The notes below the pieces were generated by a model. That model saw nothing but the letters and a program-made list of their open reading frames with translations, was not told where the DNA came from and did not search any database. The position numbers were made by a program, and so were the translations under genes. 64,000 nt of DNA from positions 4,402,001 to 4,466,000 of the forward strand of contig NZ_CP062165.1 in assembly GCF_014844075.1 (NCBI RefSeq). The letters run 5' to 3'. Every line of letters starts with the position of its first letter. Within the stretch, counting starts at the first letter, position 1. This DNA comes from Paenibacillus sp. JNUCC-31. GTDB taxonomy: Bacteria > Bacillota > Bacilli > Paenibacillales > Paenibacillaceae. Shown in pieces: positions 14,011-23,608 of this stretch.

Positions 14011-14679
14011 CTACGCCTGCATCCCTTGCACCGCCGCAGCGAACTGCGCAGCCGCTGCGCGCACGTCGGCCGCGCCCGCGATGGCGGAGATGACGGCTAC
14101 GCCGTCGGCTCCTGCCGCCATCACGGCGGCCGTGGTATCGGGCGTAATGCCGCCGATACCCACCACCGGAACTGCGATGCCTGCGGCGCGCAGTTCCGCC
14201 ACCCCGGCGGGGCCCAGCACAGCGTGGGCATCCGCTTTGGACCGCGTTGGGTACATGGGCCCGACGCCAAGATAGTCGGCGCCCGCCTGTACCGCACGGC
14301 GGGCTTCCTCCACAGCGTGGGCGGATACGCCAAGCATCCGCCCTTCTCCGATGCGGGCGCGTACCAGCGCCGCGTCCGTATCGTCCTGGCCGACATGTAC
14401 ACCGTCGGCCTCCACTGCCACAGCCAGCTCCACATCATCGTTCACGATGAACGGTATACCGTGCTGGCTGCACAGCTCGCGAAGCCGCATCGCAAGCGTG
14501 ATGCGTGCTTCGCCTATCAGAGCGCCAGTTCCTTTTTCCCGGAACTGGAAGAGCGTTATGCCGCCAGCGATAGCCTGGCGCAGCACCTCTACCGGGTCAC
14601 GTGTCGTATTCACGCTGCCCATCACCAAATACACCTGCATCGCATGCCGTACTGCTTCTGCATCCAGATGGCACATCAC
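14011..14679 (-). CDS. thiE: Thiamine-phosphate synthase
   Basis: 222 residues of a TIM-barrel ThiE. The diphosphate-binding segment QFREKGTG, the Mg-binding VNDDVELA segment, DGVHVGQDD, GVGPMYPTRSK and the terminal phosphate loop GIGGI are all present. It joins HMP-pyrophosphate to thiazole phosphate to give thiamine phosphate. It is the last gene of the thi operon and overlaps thiD by 4 nt. The coding sequence is visibly richer in GC (Ala/Arg/Gly GCG, CGC, GGC codons) than thiD and thiM, hinting at a different history. Confidence 0.95.
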   Translation of the reverse strand: MMCHLDAEAVRHAMQVYLVMGSVNTTRDPVEVLRQAIAGGITLFQFREKGTGALIGEARITLAMRLRELCSQHGIPFIVNDDVELAVAVEADGVHVGQDDTDAALVRARIGEGRMLGVSAHAVEEARRAVQAGADYLGVGPMYPTRSKADAHAVLGPAGVAELRAAGIAVPVVGIGGITPDTTAAVMAAGADGVAVISAIAGAADVRAAAAQFAAAVQGMQA

Positions 14680-15488
14680 TGCTCACCCCGCAGTCTGCGT
14701 TGATACGCAAAATGATTCGTTGGCCCATGCCCGGCCCCAATCCCCAGCACATCTTCGATGGCTGCCTGAATGAATGCACGCGCAGTCGTGACGGCAGCCA
14801 GCATAGCTGAGCCCTTCGCCAATTCGGCAGTAATGGCTGCAGAATACGTACATCCCGTTCCATGGGTATGCCGAGTCACCACCCGAACGTTCTCCAGGTA
14901 ATGAAAAGACTGCCCATCGTAAAGTACGTCGACAATCATGCCACTTCCCTCATCATGACCACCTTTCACCAAAGCATACGTGGAGCCCATCTGCACAATC
15001 CGCTTTGCGGCTTCTTCGCGCTGACTCAGATTGGTAATAGACATTCCAGTAAGAAGCTCAGCTTCCGGGATGTTCGGTGTCGTGATCAGGGCATGAGGTA
15101 GCAGCTCTGTAATTAGAGCCTGAACGGCCTCCTGTTGTAGCAGAGTAGCGCCGCCTTTGGCAACCATAACCGGATCGATGACCAGATTGGACCAGCTGTA
15201 TTGCTGCCATTTCTCGGCAACCAGTCGAATAATCTCGGCACTATAGAGCATACCCGTCTTCACTGCTGTAGGTTGAAAATCATCACCGGTCGAATCCAGC
15301 TGTTGAGCAATACCTTCATATGAGATAGGGAAGACGCCCTGCACACCGGTTGTATTTTGGGCAGCGATAGCTGTAATTACAGTCATGCCATATACACCAA
15401 GCTCCTGAAAGGTCTTTAGATCGGCCTGTATTCCGGCACCGCCGCCATTATCGGAACCTGCAATCGTCAAAGCCTGCGCAATACTCAT
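14676..15488 (-). CDS. thiD: Hydroxymethylpyrimidine / phosphomethylpyrimidine kinase
   Basis: 270 residues, ribokinase-like fold. [18 protein letters not shown] at the N-terminus binds the pyrimidine, DPVMVAKGG lies mid-protein, and the anion hole and catalytic region [10 protein letters not shown] lies near residue 213. It phosphorylates HMP twice to give the ThiE substrate. It overlaps thiM upstream and thiE downstream by four bases each, showing tight translational coupling. Confidence 0.95.
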   Translation of the reverse strand: MSIAQALTIAGSDNGGGAGIQADLKTFQELGVYGMTVITAIAAQNTTGVQGVFPISYEGIAQQLDSTGDDFQPTAVKTGMLYSAEIIRLVAEKWQQYSWSNLVIDPVMVAKGGATLLQQEAVQALITELLPHALITTPNIPEAELLTGMSITNLSQREEAAKRIVQMGSTYALVKGGHDEGSGMIVDVLYDGQSFHYLENVRVVTRHTHGTGCTYSAAITAELAKGSAMLAAVTTARAFIQAAIEDVLGIGAGHGPTNHFAYQRRLRGEQ

Positions 15489-16297
15489 TGTGCACCTCTA
15501 TCAATCCGGCGAACCTGTGCCCGCTGCGCGAGAATGTCAGGTGTTACTTGGGCCAGTTGGTTCAGCAATTCGATCTGGAAGCTGCCCGGTCCAAGGTCAG
15601 CGGTACGTTCCGCCGCAATCTCTGCTGCAACGCCATAGAAGGCGAGAGCTTCCACAACACTGCTCAGCAAGTCTTCACCCGGTTTTGCTATGGCTGCAAA
15701 AGCACCGATTACTGAGCTGAGCAAGCAGCCTGCACCAGTCACTTGGGTGAGCAAGACATGTCCATTACTCGTCAGGAACGTCGTTTGCCCATCCGTAATG
15801 ACATCCTCGCGTCCGGTAATGACGACCACACAGCCGAGTTTTTGTGCTGCACGTTCCGCTATTCCGATTCGATCTCCCTCACCTTGACCTGCATCCACAC
15901 CTTTGATGTTCCAACGCTCGCCGATGACATTAGCGACTTCCGCCACATTGCCGCGCAACACCGTGAGGCGAAGCTCACGAACAAGTATCTGAACGGTTTC
16001 TGTACGATAGGCGGTTGCGCCAGCGCCAACCGGATCGAGCACCACAGGCACATTATTTGCATTCGCCGATTGACCAGCCAGGCGGATCGCTTCAACTACC
16101 CGTTCGTCCAAAGTGCCAATGTTCAATACAACTGCTCCCGAAATTTTGGCGACATCAGCCACTTCTTCATGCGCATAGGCCATAAAGGGAGATGCACCTA
16201 GTGCGAGCAAACCGTTGGCCGTAAACGGAGCAACGACAATATTCGTAATGTTATGAACGAGTGGATTTTGTGTACGAACACGTTCCAGATAAGACAT
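15485..16297 (-). CDS. thiM: Hydroxyethylthiazole kinase
   Basis: 270 residues. Motifs NPLVHNITN near the N-terminus, LDPVGAGAT for substrate/ATP binding, and the anion-hole segment TGAGCLLSS near residue 195 identify ThiM. It phosphorylates salvaged thiazole alcohol. RBS AAGGAGG is well placed. Together with thiD and thiE it allows thiamine synthesis from imported pyrimidine and thiazole pieces; no thiazole or pyrimidine de novo genes are in the window. Confidence 0.95.
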   Translation of the reverse strand: MSYLERVRTQNPLVHNITNIVVAPFTANGLLALGASPFMAYAHEEVADVAKISGAVVLNIGTLDERVVEAIRLAGQSANANNVPVVLDPVGAGATAYRTETVQILVRELRLTVLRGNVAEVANVIGERWNIKGVDAGQGEGDRIGIAERAAQKLGCVVVITGREDVITDGQTTFLTSNGHVLLTQVTGAGCLLSSVIGAFAAIAKPGEDLLSSVVEALAFYGVAAEIAAERTADLGPGSFQIELLNQLAQVTPDILAQRAQVRRIDRGAQ

Positions 16298-16610
16298 ATG
16301 AGTTCCTCCTTATAAATAAGCAATTTAATCAACAAAAGCAGGCAGGGTTACCCTTATACGCATAAGTTTTCAAGGTTGTTGGGTAGCAGGATTTTCATAA
16401 ATGATTGAGTTATGAGTTAAAGGTCATTCTCGGATAGCTGCAATGTCCATATAGAAAGACTAGATAAATAATTCATCTACTTAATAAAAAATCCATATAT
16501 TCTATAGAAATTTTGTACAGTTATTGAATACCGAAGAAACTCATGTGGCAATTTCCAGCATTGAATTTCCTACTTTAAGATTTTCTTTGATCTGATCCAG
16601 CAACCGATGT
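16298..16610 (-). other. 313-bp gap inside the thi operon
   Basis: AT-rich stretch between thiY and thiM. I see no second riboswitch, no convincing terminator and no small gene. It may hold an internal promoter. Confidence 0.4.
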
Positions 16611-17678
16611 CTACTCGCCCTGCAAGTTGATAAAAGCATCCTCAGCCTTCACGGAACCGGGAATCAATTCACTTTGAACCAGCCATGCACGTACGTTTTT
16701 CCAAGAAGAGGCGTCCTGCCCGCCAAACGGCTGACCTTTTTCATTCATCAGTGGCAGTAAAATATTCAGGCTTTTGGTTTCGATCTCCGGGTCAAGTGGA
16801 GAAGTTTCGTTCTCATGCGCGAGCAGAATGTTCAGCGCATCCTCGGGGTGCTCTGTCACATATTTCTGTCCTTCCTGCATCGCTTTGATGAACCGGGTAA
16901 GCTGATTCTTTTTCAATTCAATACCCGTGTCACTTGCAGTCAGTACCAGCTCATAATAATCAGGTACGCCGTAATCAACGGGATTGATCGATTTCATGGC
17001 ATGGCCTTCCTTTTCCAGAATCAATTGCTCATGGTTAATAAAACCGCCCATAATGGCATCTGCCTGCCCGGAAGCCAGGGAAGGAATCAGGTCAAATCCC
17101 ACATCTACCAGATTCATCTTGTCGGGATTACCTCCATCCTGGCTGATCATGGTACGCACCATTGCCTCATACAGAGGAATTGAGGAATAGCCGACCGTCA
17201 ATCCTTCAAGATCTTTAGGCGACTTCACTTTACCGTCTGCTTCAGTTAATAGATGCACGAGTGGATGCCGAACGACGGCCGCAATGGAACGTACAGGAAT
17301 GTTTTCCCCGCGCGCAAGCAAAATTTGCGGCTGGTAGCTCAGCGCCAGATCGATTTTTCCGGCAGCAACCAGTTTGAGTGAGTCATTGGTATCGGCAGGC
17401 ATTTGAACATCAACATCCAGACCTTGATCCGCGAAGTATCCTTTCTCCTGAGCTACATAGATGAAGGAATGCACTGCATTCGGATACCAGTCGAGCATGA
17501 TGGATAGCTTGTCTTTGGAATCTACTGACGTTTCGGTCACAGATGATTCTGTATCTTTGGTATTGGAAGCTGAATCCGTAGCAGGCGTGTTGGTGCCCGT
17601 CTTGCTGCATCCGCTAACGATCAGCAACAGAGCTATGAGCAGGAGAGGGAGCAGGGAATATATATGCTTATTATTCAT
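16611..17678 (-). CDS. thiY: Thiamine-pyrimidine ABC transporter, substrate-binding lipoprotein (ThiY-like)
   Basis: 355 residues. A lipoprotein signal with lipobox LIVSGC (Cys at about 24) is followed by a Ser/Thr-rich linker and an NMT1/THI5-type fold: LDWYPNAVHSFIYVAQEKGYF and GYSSIPLYEAMV are typical of ThiY proteins that bind formylaminopyrimidine or HMP. It works with the ThiX permease and ThiZ ATPase just upstream. Operon context and the TPP riboswitch support a thiamine-precursor ligand. No tenA or ylmB deaminase-type gene is present here, so whether the ligand is FAMP or HMP is open. Confidence 0.88.
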   Translation of the reverse strand: MNNKHIYSLLPLLLIALLLIVSGCSKTGTNTPATDSASNTKDTESSVTETSVDSKDKLSIMLDWYPNAVHSFIYVAQEKGYFADQGLDVDVQMPADTNDSLKLVAAGKIDLALSYQPQILLARGENIPVRSIAAVVRHPLVHLLTEADGKVKSPKDLEGLTVGYSSIPLYEAMVRTMISQDGGNPDKMNLVDVGFDLIPSLASGQADAIMGGFINHEQLILEKEGHAMKSINPVDYGVPDYYELVLTASDTGIELKKNQLTRFIKAMQEGQKYVTEHPEDALNILLAHENETSPLDPEIETKSLNILLPLMNEKGQPFGGQDASSWKNVRAWLVQSELIPGSVKAEDAFINLQGE

Positions 17679-17839
17679 TACGTAAAGTTCCTCGTTTCTT
17701 CCTTGTTATCTGTTATGAAATTCATAAAATTCTACATACCGGTGATTGGAAACCGATGTGCTGCTATGGCCTCCCAGCGGATAGTAAGGGGAAGACGCTA
17801 AGTAAGATAAACCTGTCCCGTCAGGTCTACCTCCGAAAG

Positions 17840-18652
17840 TTATCCAGCCTTTCTTCTACCTGCATGACGTGGTGCAGCGAATCTTCTCTCCATCCATGCA
17901 ATGAGTACAAACAGGGCGATACCAAGCAGGGATAACAGCACAATAGCGGCGAACATCGCATCCGTGTTCATGTTGCTCGACATTCTGCGACTGAAATAAC
18001 CGAGACCCTTGCTTCCACCGAGCCATTCCCCGATCGTTGCACCGACCACACAGTACACTACAGACATTTTTAGTCCCGAGAAGAAGGAGGGAAGGGCAAG
18101 CGGAATCTGGAGTTTGCGAAAAATATCCCACTTGCTGGCCCCCATCGTCCGCAGCAATTCACGCTGCTCCGGATCACCCTGGCGCAGTCCATCGTAGGTG
18201 CTAACTACAATCGGGAAAAATGCGATCAGGAATACCACCGCAACTTTACTCCACAGCGTGTAGCCAAACCACAGGATGAAGACGGGGGACAGGGCAATCA
18301 ACGGAATCGTCTGACTGATCAAGATGAAGGGATATAACGCTTTTTCAATCGACCGATTCATATACATACCTGTTGCAAGTGCAATTCCGGCACCAATAGA
18401 CAAGCCAAAACCAACGACAACTTCCATCAAGGTAGCGGGCAGATGTGTAGCCAGCAGAAGGTGGCGATGTTCATACAGCGAACTGGCAATCGCCGTCGGG
18501 GCTGGAATGATGAAGGAAGGCACCCATCCCATATGCACAATCCACTCCCAGAGGGCAAGCAGCAAGATCATGAGCAAAAGAAACAGACCATAACGGGCAA
18601 GCCAACCTCTTACGCTATGCTTCATGCTATCTCTCAAGTTACCGTCTCGCAT
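17840..18652 (-). CDS. thiX: Thiamine-pyrimidine ABC transporter permease (ThiX-like)
   Basis: 270 residues, six predicted membrane helices of the TauC/SsuC/ThiX class, with the EAA loop (RTMGASKWDIFRKLQIPLALPS) contacting the ATPase. The ATG at 18652 has GAGGAA eight bases upstream and overlaps the end of thiZ by 14 nt. Confidence 0.9.
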   Translation of the reverse strand: MRDGNLRDSMKHSVRGWLARYGLFLLLMILLLALWEWIVHMGWVPSFIIPAPTAIASSLYEHRHLLLATHLPATLMEVVVGFGLSIGAGIALATGMYMNRSIEKALYPFILISQTIPLIALSPVFILWFGYTLWSKVAVVFLIAFFPIVVSTYDGLRQGDPEQRELLRTMGASKWDIFRKLQIPLALPSFFSGLKMSVVYCVVGATIGEWLGGSKGLGYFSRRMSSNMNTDAMFAAIVLLSLLGIALFVLIAWMERRFAAPRHAGRRKAG

Positions 18653-19406
18653 GCAATTGTTCCTCCAGTAATCGTCTCATCTGAACGAGAGTCGGTTCGT
18701 AGATCATGTCCGAATGTCTTGGACGCGGCAAAGGTACTTCCATATCTTGCAGCTGTTGGCCTTGGCCCACTGGAGTTAACAGGATAATCCGATCACTGAG
18801 CAGCAGGGCTTCTTCAATGTCATGCGTGATGAACAACACGGTTTTGCCCAGGCTTTCCCACAGCTCCAGCAGCCACCGATGCATCTCCCGTTTGGTCAGG
18901 GCATCGAGTGCGCCGAATGGTTCATCCAGCAGCATGAGCTGGCCGCCTGTCAGCAAAGTACGAAGCAGCGCGACACGCTGGCGCATGCCACCCGACAGCT
19001 CGTCCGGGTAAGCATGCGCGTAGCCGGATAAGCCAAATCTGTCGAGCCCAGCGAGAATGTCCGCTCGCATCCTTGCCTTATCCTGCCGCCCTGAAGCAAG
19101 TTCGGAGGGGAGCATGCAATTCTCCATGACGGTTCGCCAGGATAACAGGAGGTCCTTTTGTGGCATGTAGGCCACCTGGCCCAGTCGCTTTCCTTCTTGA
19201 ACCCAAGGAATTTCAATGGTTCCGTGGGTGGGCTCAAGCAAGCCTGCCAGCAGCTTGAAGAGGGTGCTTTTACCGGAGCCGCTGGAGCCGATGATCGAGA
19301 CGAATTCTCCTCTCGCTACACGCATCGACACATTGGAGAGCACAGGGGAATCCCTTTTTCCCGGGAAAGCATAGCTCATGTTGTGAATGGTGATGTCGTC
19401 ACCCAT
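18639..19406 (-). CDS. thiZ: Thiamine-pyrimidine ABC transporter ATP-binding protein (ThiZ-like)
   Basis: 255 residues. Walker A GSSGSGKST, Q-loop region MPQKDLL, signature LSGGMRQR, Walker B LMLLDEPFGALD and H-loop THD are all intact. First gene of the TPP-controlled operon thiZ-X-Y-M-D-E. The ATG at 19406 is chosen because GGAAG precedes it; a TTG ten codons upstream is possible but unlikely. Confidence 0.9.
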   Translation of the reverse strand: MGDDITIHNMSYAFPGKRDSPVLSNVSMRVARGEFVSIIGSSGSGKSTLFKLLAGLLEPTHGTIEIPWVQEGKRLGQVAYMPQKDLLLSWRTVMENCMLPSELASGRQDKARMRADILAGLDRFGLSGYAHAYPDELSGGMRQRVALLRTLLTGGQLMLLDEPFGALDALTKREMHRWLLELWESLGKTVLFITHDIEEALLLSDRIILLTPVGQGQQLQDMEVPLPRPRHSDMIYEPTLVQMRRLLEEQLHARR

Positions 19407-19493
19407 TTTCTCGCTTCCTTTCCTCCTCGTTATCAAACAAACAGCAAACTGCGGGATCTCTAATTACACCTTCTGATCTGCCCGCAGAACGCG

Positions 19494-19530
19494 AAAAAGA
19501 CCCACCCATTTCCGGAGAAATGAGTGGGTC
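19494..19530 (-). terminator. Terminator of the TPP riboswitch expression platform
   Basis: Minus strand GACCCACTCATTTC/GAAATGGGTGGGTC hairpin followed by TTTTT, between the aptamer and thiZ. Transcription would stop here when TPP is bound. Confidence 0.88.
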
Positions 19531-19596
19531 TGTAAGTTCAATTCACATTAAATTTCATCATCAACATGAAAAAATCCACTTACTGAAAGGCCGCTC

Positions 19597-19680
19597 CACT
19601 TCCCTCCGCTGGTATGATCCAGATCAGGTTCAAAGGGTCCGAATCGTTCGATTCGTCTCAGCCGCAAGGCTCCCCTAGTG
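19597..19680 (-). promoter_or_regulatory. TPP riboswitch (thi operon)
   Basis: Minus strand contains the two TPP-aptamer hallmarks: CGGCTGAGA and AACCTGATCTGGATCATACC followed by AGCGGAGGGAA, with the outer stem in AGGGGAGCC. It lies between hisC-like and thiZ and so belongs to the thi operon. Confidence 0.96.
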
Positions 19681-19711
19681 TAATGTTCAAGATATGCAGT
19701 TGTGTACTCAG

Positions 19712-19739
19712 CATATATCATAAAGAAGCGGAATGTAAA
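19712..19739 (-). promoter_or_regulatory. Candidate promoter of the thi operon
   Basis: Minus strand TTTACA-16 bp-TATATG, about 30 bases upstream of the TPP aptamer. Confidence 0.5.
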
Positions 19740-19802
19740 GAGCCTGATCAGGCAGGTCGTGGTGAGGAAGATAAATGAATGAGGGAAGAAGTCATATACC
19801 GA

Positions 19803-20921
19803 CTAGGGAATGAGTGCGCCCAGCTCACGGATCAAACGGGCAATCTGCTCAGGTGTACCAATCGTAATCCGAAGCCAGGTAGGCATGCCGAATTCGGCAC
19901 CGCCGCGAACAGAGATGCCTCGGTTCAACAATTCTCTGGTAATGGGGCCACTGTCCTGTAACAGATCCACCATGATGAAATTCGTTTCGGAAGGGATGTA
20001 GGGTAATTTCCACTGATCAAAGGATTGCATTAACGTTTCCCGTCCCTGACGATTGTAGTGCAGGCAATGAGAGACAAATTCATGATCATCCAGGCTGGCC
20101 GAAGCAGCGGCTTGGGATGTGGCTGTCAGACTGATGGGCAGCTTGACCCGGTTAATGCCTTCAATGATGCTTTCATTCCCGATGCCATATCCGATTCGCA
20201 GGCCGGCCAGCCCATATATTTTGGAGAAGGTCCGCAGAATAATCAGATTATTGTACTGTTCCAGCAGCTTAACCGTATCCGGATAATCTTCGCTTTCCGC
20301 GAATTCATAATACGCTTCGTCCAGGACAACCACGACATGGGAGGGAACATGTTCAAGTAAACCAAGCAGGGCATCTGCCGTGAAAATGGTTCCGGTCGGA
20401 TTATTCGGATTGCACAGCCAGATGATTCGGGTTGAAGCATTGATCCGTTGCCGGAATTGCTCCAGGTCCAGCGAATGGTTGACCAAAGGCACTTCATGAA
20501 TAACACCGCCTGCCAGCAGGGTAGCGCCTTTATACCAGTTAAAGGAGGGCACCGGAATGAGTGATTCCTCGCCGGGATTAAGATAAGCTTGGGCGGTAAG
20601 GGTCAGTAGCTCGAACGATCCACTGCCAAATACCAGTTGGGAGGTACGCACACCCAGCCGCTCCGCAAGTTTGTCACGCAACAGTTGGCTGGAACCGTCG
20701 GGGTATTGTGCCAAAAGATCGGAGCCCAGGGATCGGACTGCTTCCGCAGCCAAGGGAGAAGAGCCAAACGGATTCTCGTTCGCTGCGAGTCGATCGACAC
20801 TTTCCAGTCCCAACTCCCGCCGAATCTGTTCCATGGATTTGGCAGGTGTATAGGCTGGAATTTGATTTAACAGGTCTTTGACAGGAGGAGAGGGAATGGG
20901 TGAAAGGGATTGCATGATCAT
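19803..20921 (-). CDS. HisC-family class I/II aminotransferase
   Basis: 372 residues of a PLP fold type I enzyme: LAANENPFGSSP near the N-terminus, NPNNPTG, DEAYYEF, the PLP lysine at residue 234 in TFSKIYGLAGLRIGY, and the terminal Arg in WLRITIG. Annotation pipelines would call it histidinol-phosphate aminotransferase, but HisC-like proteins also transaminate aromatic and methionine-type keto acids. It is the last gene of an operon with a hydroxyacid-type dehydrogenase and an SsuABC-like transporter and has no histidine genes nearby, so a keto acid from that pathway is a more likely substrate. Start after AAAGAAGG. Confidence 0.85.
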   Translation of the reverse strand: MIMQSLSPIPSPPVKDLLNQIPAYTPAKSMEQIRRELGLESVDRLAANENPFGSSPLAAEAVRSLGSDLLAQYPDGSSQLLRDKLAERLGVRTSQLVFGSGSFELLTLTAQAYLNPGEESLIPVPSFNWYKGATLLAGGVIHEVPLVNHSLDLEQFRQRINASTRIIWLCNPNNPTGTIFTADALLGLLEHVPSHVVVVLDEAYYEFAESEDYPDTVKLLEQYNNLIILRTFSKIYGLAGLRIGYGIGNESIIEGINRVKLPISLTATSQAAASASLDDHEFVSHCLHYNRQGRETLMQSFDQWKLPYIPSETNFIMVDLLQDSGPITRELLNRGISVRGGAEFGMPTWLRITIGTPEQIARLIRELGALIP

Positions 20922-20939
20922 ACCTTCTTTCCAGTGGAA

Positions 20940-21716
20940 TTAGATCGAGAATGATATCTGTTTCTGGGCAATCTGCTGTGCTGTTTCTTGTGGAGGAGTC
21001 AACAACCGATTAAGAATCAGGTTTTCAAAATGAGCAAACCCGCTGTCCCGAACGCGTGGCCGCTCCAGCGTAATTCGGGTATCCATCGTTATATGACCAT
21101 CCTCGATTAACAGTACCCTGTCAGCAAGTGCAACCGCCTCGCTGACATCATGAGTGACCAAAATGACGGTCAGCCCTTCTTCTACCCACAAACGTTCGAT
21201 TAATTGCTGCATCTCAATCCGGGTTAAAGCATCCAATGCACCCAGCGGTTCATCCAGCAGCAGTAAGCGAGGATGACTGGCGAGTGCGCGTGCCAGAGCG
21301 ACACGTTGTTTTTGCCCGCCCGATAATACTCCCGGCCAGTCGCCTTCACGCTCTCCGAGTCCTACATTGCGAAGCGACTGGCGTGCATCTTCCTTGTTCT
21401 TGTCGGGGATGCCCAACCGTACATTGTCGAGCACGGATTTCCAAGGCAGCAGCCGGGCCTCCTGAAACAGAAACCTTGTCTCGGGTGCGGTACTGCCAAG
21501 CTTTCTATTGCCCAGCATAACGTTACCTGAAGAGGGGGCTTCCAGCCCGGCGATCAGACGCAGCAACGTACTTTTGCCACAACCGCTTCGTCCAACGATG
21601 GCTACAAATTCCCCTTGTCTCACACTGACGTTGATGTCGGATAGAATCGTGCGCTGATCATACGATTTCTGAACCCCATCCACTTGCAGAAAAGGACTGA
21701 TCTGACTTGTGCTCAT
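20940..21716 (-). CDS. SsuB/TauB-like ABC transporter ATP-binding protein
   Basis: 258 residues. Walker [10 protein letters not shown], signature LSGGQKQR, Walker [13 protein letters not shown] and H-loop THD. The closest family is aliphatic sulfonate/taurine importer ATPases (SsuB/TauB). The ATG at 21716 is taken; a GTG four codons earlier sits too close to the AAGGAG. It follows the permease by 23 bases. Confidence 0.9.
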   Translation of the reverse strand: MSTSQISPFLQVDGVQKSYDQRTILSDINVSVRQGEFVAIVGRSGCGKSTLLRLIAGLEAPSSGNVMLGNRKLGSTAPETRFLFQEARLLPWKSVLDNVRLGIPDKNKEDARQSLRNVGLGEREGDWPGVLSGGQKQRVALARALASHPRLLLLDEPLGALDALTRIEMQQLIERLWVEEGLTVILVTHDVSEAVALADRVLLIEDGHITMDTRITLERPRVRDSGFAHFENLILNRLLTPPQETAQQIAQKQISFSI

Positions 21717-21739
21717 GAATAAATTCACGCTCCTTCACA

Positions 21740-22534
21740 TTACTTGCGGGATAGAGCCGGGTTCCAGCGCAGCCAGCGCCGTTCCAGCCATTTGGCGATG
21801 GTGTCAGACAGCTTGCCCAGCAGGGCATAGAGCAGAATGCTTAAGACAATCACGTCCATCTGCATGAATTCCCTTGCGTTCATCGCCATATATCCAATCC
21901 CCGCATCCGCTGCAACCGTCTCGGCTACGATAAGTGTTAGCCACATGATGCCAAGTGCGTACCGAATACCCACCAGAATGGAAGGCAGCGCACCAGGCAG
22001 GATAATGTCCTTATAAAGGGACCAACGGCTGAGGCCATACACTTTGCCCATTTCAATCAGACCGGGATCGACCGACCGTATGCCGTGGAACGTATTCAGA
22101 TATACCGGAAAGAATACGCCCAGGGAAACGAGAAATAATTTGGCTTCTTCACCGATCCCGAACCACACAATAACGAGGGGGATCAAGGACAGATGCGGAA
22201 TGTTACGGATCATCTGGACCGAGGAGTCGGCGATCTTTTCCGCAAGAGAGGAAATGCCATTCAGTACACCCAGCAGGAAACCCAGACCTCCCCCGATGAC
22301 GAAACCTCCCAAAGCCCGCCTGGCGCTGATACTTATATTGTTCAGCAACTCACCGTTACGAAGCAGACGAAAGAAGGCCTCCAGTACCTGAGCGGGACGG
22401 GGCAAAATATTGGCTGCAACGACTCCAGACGCAGTGAGCCATTGCCACAGAGCCAGAATGAGCAGTGGTACAACAAAAGGAAGACATTGGTTAAACCATG
22501 CCCGGTTAAAAGTGTTAGAACGCACGTTATACAT
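21740..22534 (-). CDS. SsuC-like ABC transporter permease
   Basis: 264 residues with about six membrane helices and the EAA-type loop (KVYGLSRWSLYKDIILPGALPS). The AxxGIGYMAMNAREF segment near the C-terminus is typical of SsuC/TauC permeases. It sits between the binding protein and the ATPase in one operon. Confidence 0.9.
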   Translation of the reverse strand: MYNVRSNTFNRAWFNQCLPFVVPLLILALWQWLTASGVVAANILPRPAQVLEAFFRLLRNGELLNNISISARRALGGFVIGGGLGFLLGVLNGISSLAEKIADSSVQMIRNIPHLSLIPLVIVWFGIGEEAKLFLVSLGVFFPVYLNTFHGIRSVDPGLIEMGKVYGLSRWSLYKDIILPGALPSILVGIRYALGIMWLTLIVAETVAADAGIGYMAMNAREFMQMDVIVLSILLYALLGKLSDTIAKWLERRWLRWNPALSRK

Positions 22535-22552
22535 ACCTCCTTGCTTCGTTCG

Positions 22553-23608
22553 TTATTGGCTACCAGGAGCTGGAAGCTGATCACTAAGAGCGTCGCTCCA
22601 GAATTGGCTCACGTCTACTGCCTGCTCAAAAATACCCGCTTGCTGAAACGTATCCGCTACGTCCTGTTCGGACTGGATGGCCTCGTCGGATATTGAAACA
22701 ATGCGTGAGGACCGTTGTGCTTCTCCATCGGTGTAGGTTTTAAGCGCTTGTTCCACAGGCTGGTGGGTGTTGTCTGCTGTAATTTGAGCCCATTCATCCT
22801 TATTTGCCCGCGCCCAATCATTGAATTTGTTGATTCGCTCCAGATAATCGGCAAGGGCCTTTTTCTGTTCATCATTCGCAATAGCTTGATCGGAAGCGGC
22901 TACAAGGAAGCTGCCTGACAGGATATCTTTGGCGCTGGCGAGCGTCGTTGCTTCATTCTGATGTGCGGAGATGATGGCATTGCCGTAACTCGCAAGGGCA
23001 TCCACTTTCCCGCTGATCAGGGCGCTGAGTCCATCGGCTGTTGTAAGTTCAACCGGACTGATGTCACTCCAGGTTAATCCGGCTTCCTCCAGCATTTTGA
23101 GCAGGAAATAGTGGGCCGTTGTATTTTTTACAAATGCAACTTTCTTGCCTTTCAGATCGGCAACCGATTTGATCGTTGAACCTTTGGGAACAACGACCTC
23201 CTGATTTAAGGTACTGCCTTGTTGTACCGCAATAATTTTGAAGCTTCCACCGTTGGCAGCCTGAGAAGCAAAAATGGGCGGGATTTCACTGGTTACACCG
23301 AAGTCCAGTTGGTTTGCAGCCATCGCTTCAAGGATCAGGTTTCCTCCCTGGAATACGTTATAAGTGACTTTATAGGGGGTGTCATCGAGTCCGGCGGCTT
23401 TTAGCCCCCATTCGAGATTGCCCCATCCGGTCTGACCAACCCGTATGGTAACGTCACTATTCGAAGCAGCTGATGCCGCTGTCGGTGTTGTGCCTGTACC
23501 TGTAGCCTGATGATCAGCTCCTGTAGAGCAGCCGGATACAATGAGCAAGAGAAGTGCGCTCACAAGAGCGGTTAAAGGTAGGGAGTAACGGCGATTTCGA
23601 CGAATCAT
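22553..23608 (-). CDS. SsuA-like substrate-binding lipoprotein
   Basis: 351 residues. Signal peptide with lipobox LIVSGC (Cys about 27), then a type II periplasmic-binding fold of the sulfonate/nitrate (SsuA/NMT1) class: IRVGQTGWGNLEWGLKAAGL, VFQGGNLILEAMAANQLDFGV, and KGKKVAFVKNTTAHYFLLKML. Overlaps the upstream dehydrogenase by four bases. The ligand is not identifiable by motif. No monooxygenase (SsuD/TauD) is in the operon, which argues against simple sulfonate use. Confidence 0.85.
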   Translation of the reverse strand: MIRRNRRYSLPLTALVSALLLLIVSGCSTGADHQATGTGTTPTAASAASNSDVTIRVGQTGWGNLEWGLKAAGLDDTPYKVTYNVFQGGNLILEAMAANQLDFGVTSEIPPIFASQAANGGSFKIIAVQQGSTLNQEVVVPKGSTIKSVADLKGKKVAFVKNTTAHYFLLKMLEEAGLTWSDISPVELTTADGLSALISGKVDALASYGNAIISAHQNEATTLASAKDILSGSFLVAASDQAIANDEQKKALADYLERINKFNDWARANKDEWAQITADNTHQPVEQALKTYTDGEAQRSSRIVSISDEAIQSEQDVADTFQQAGIFEQAVDVSQFWSDALSDQLPAPGSQ

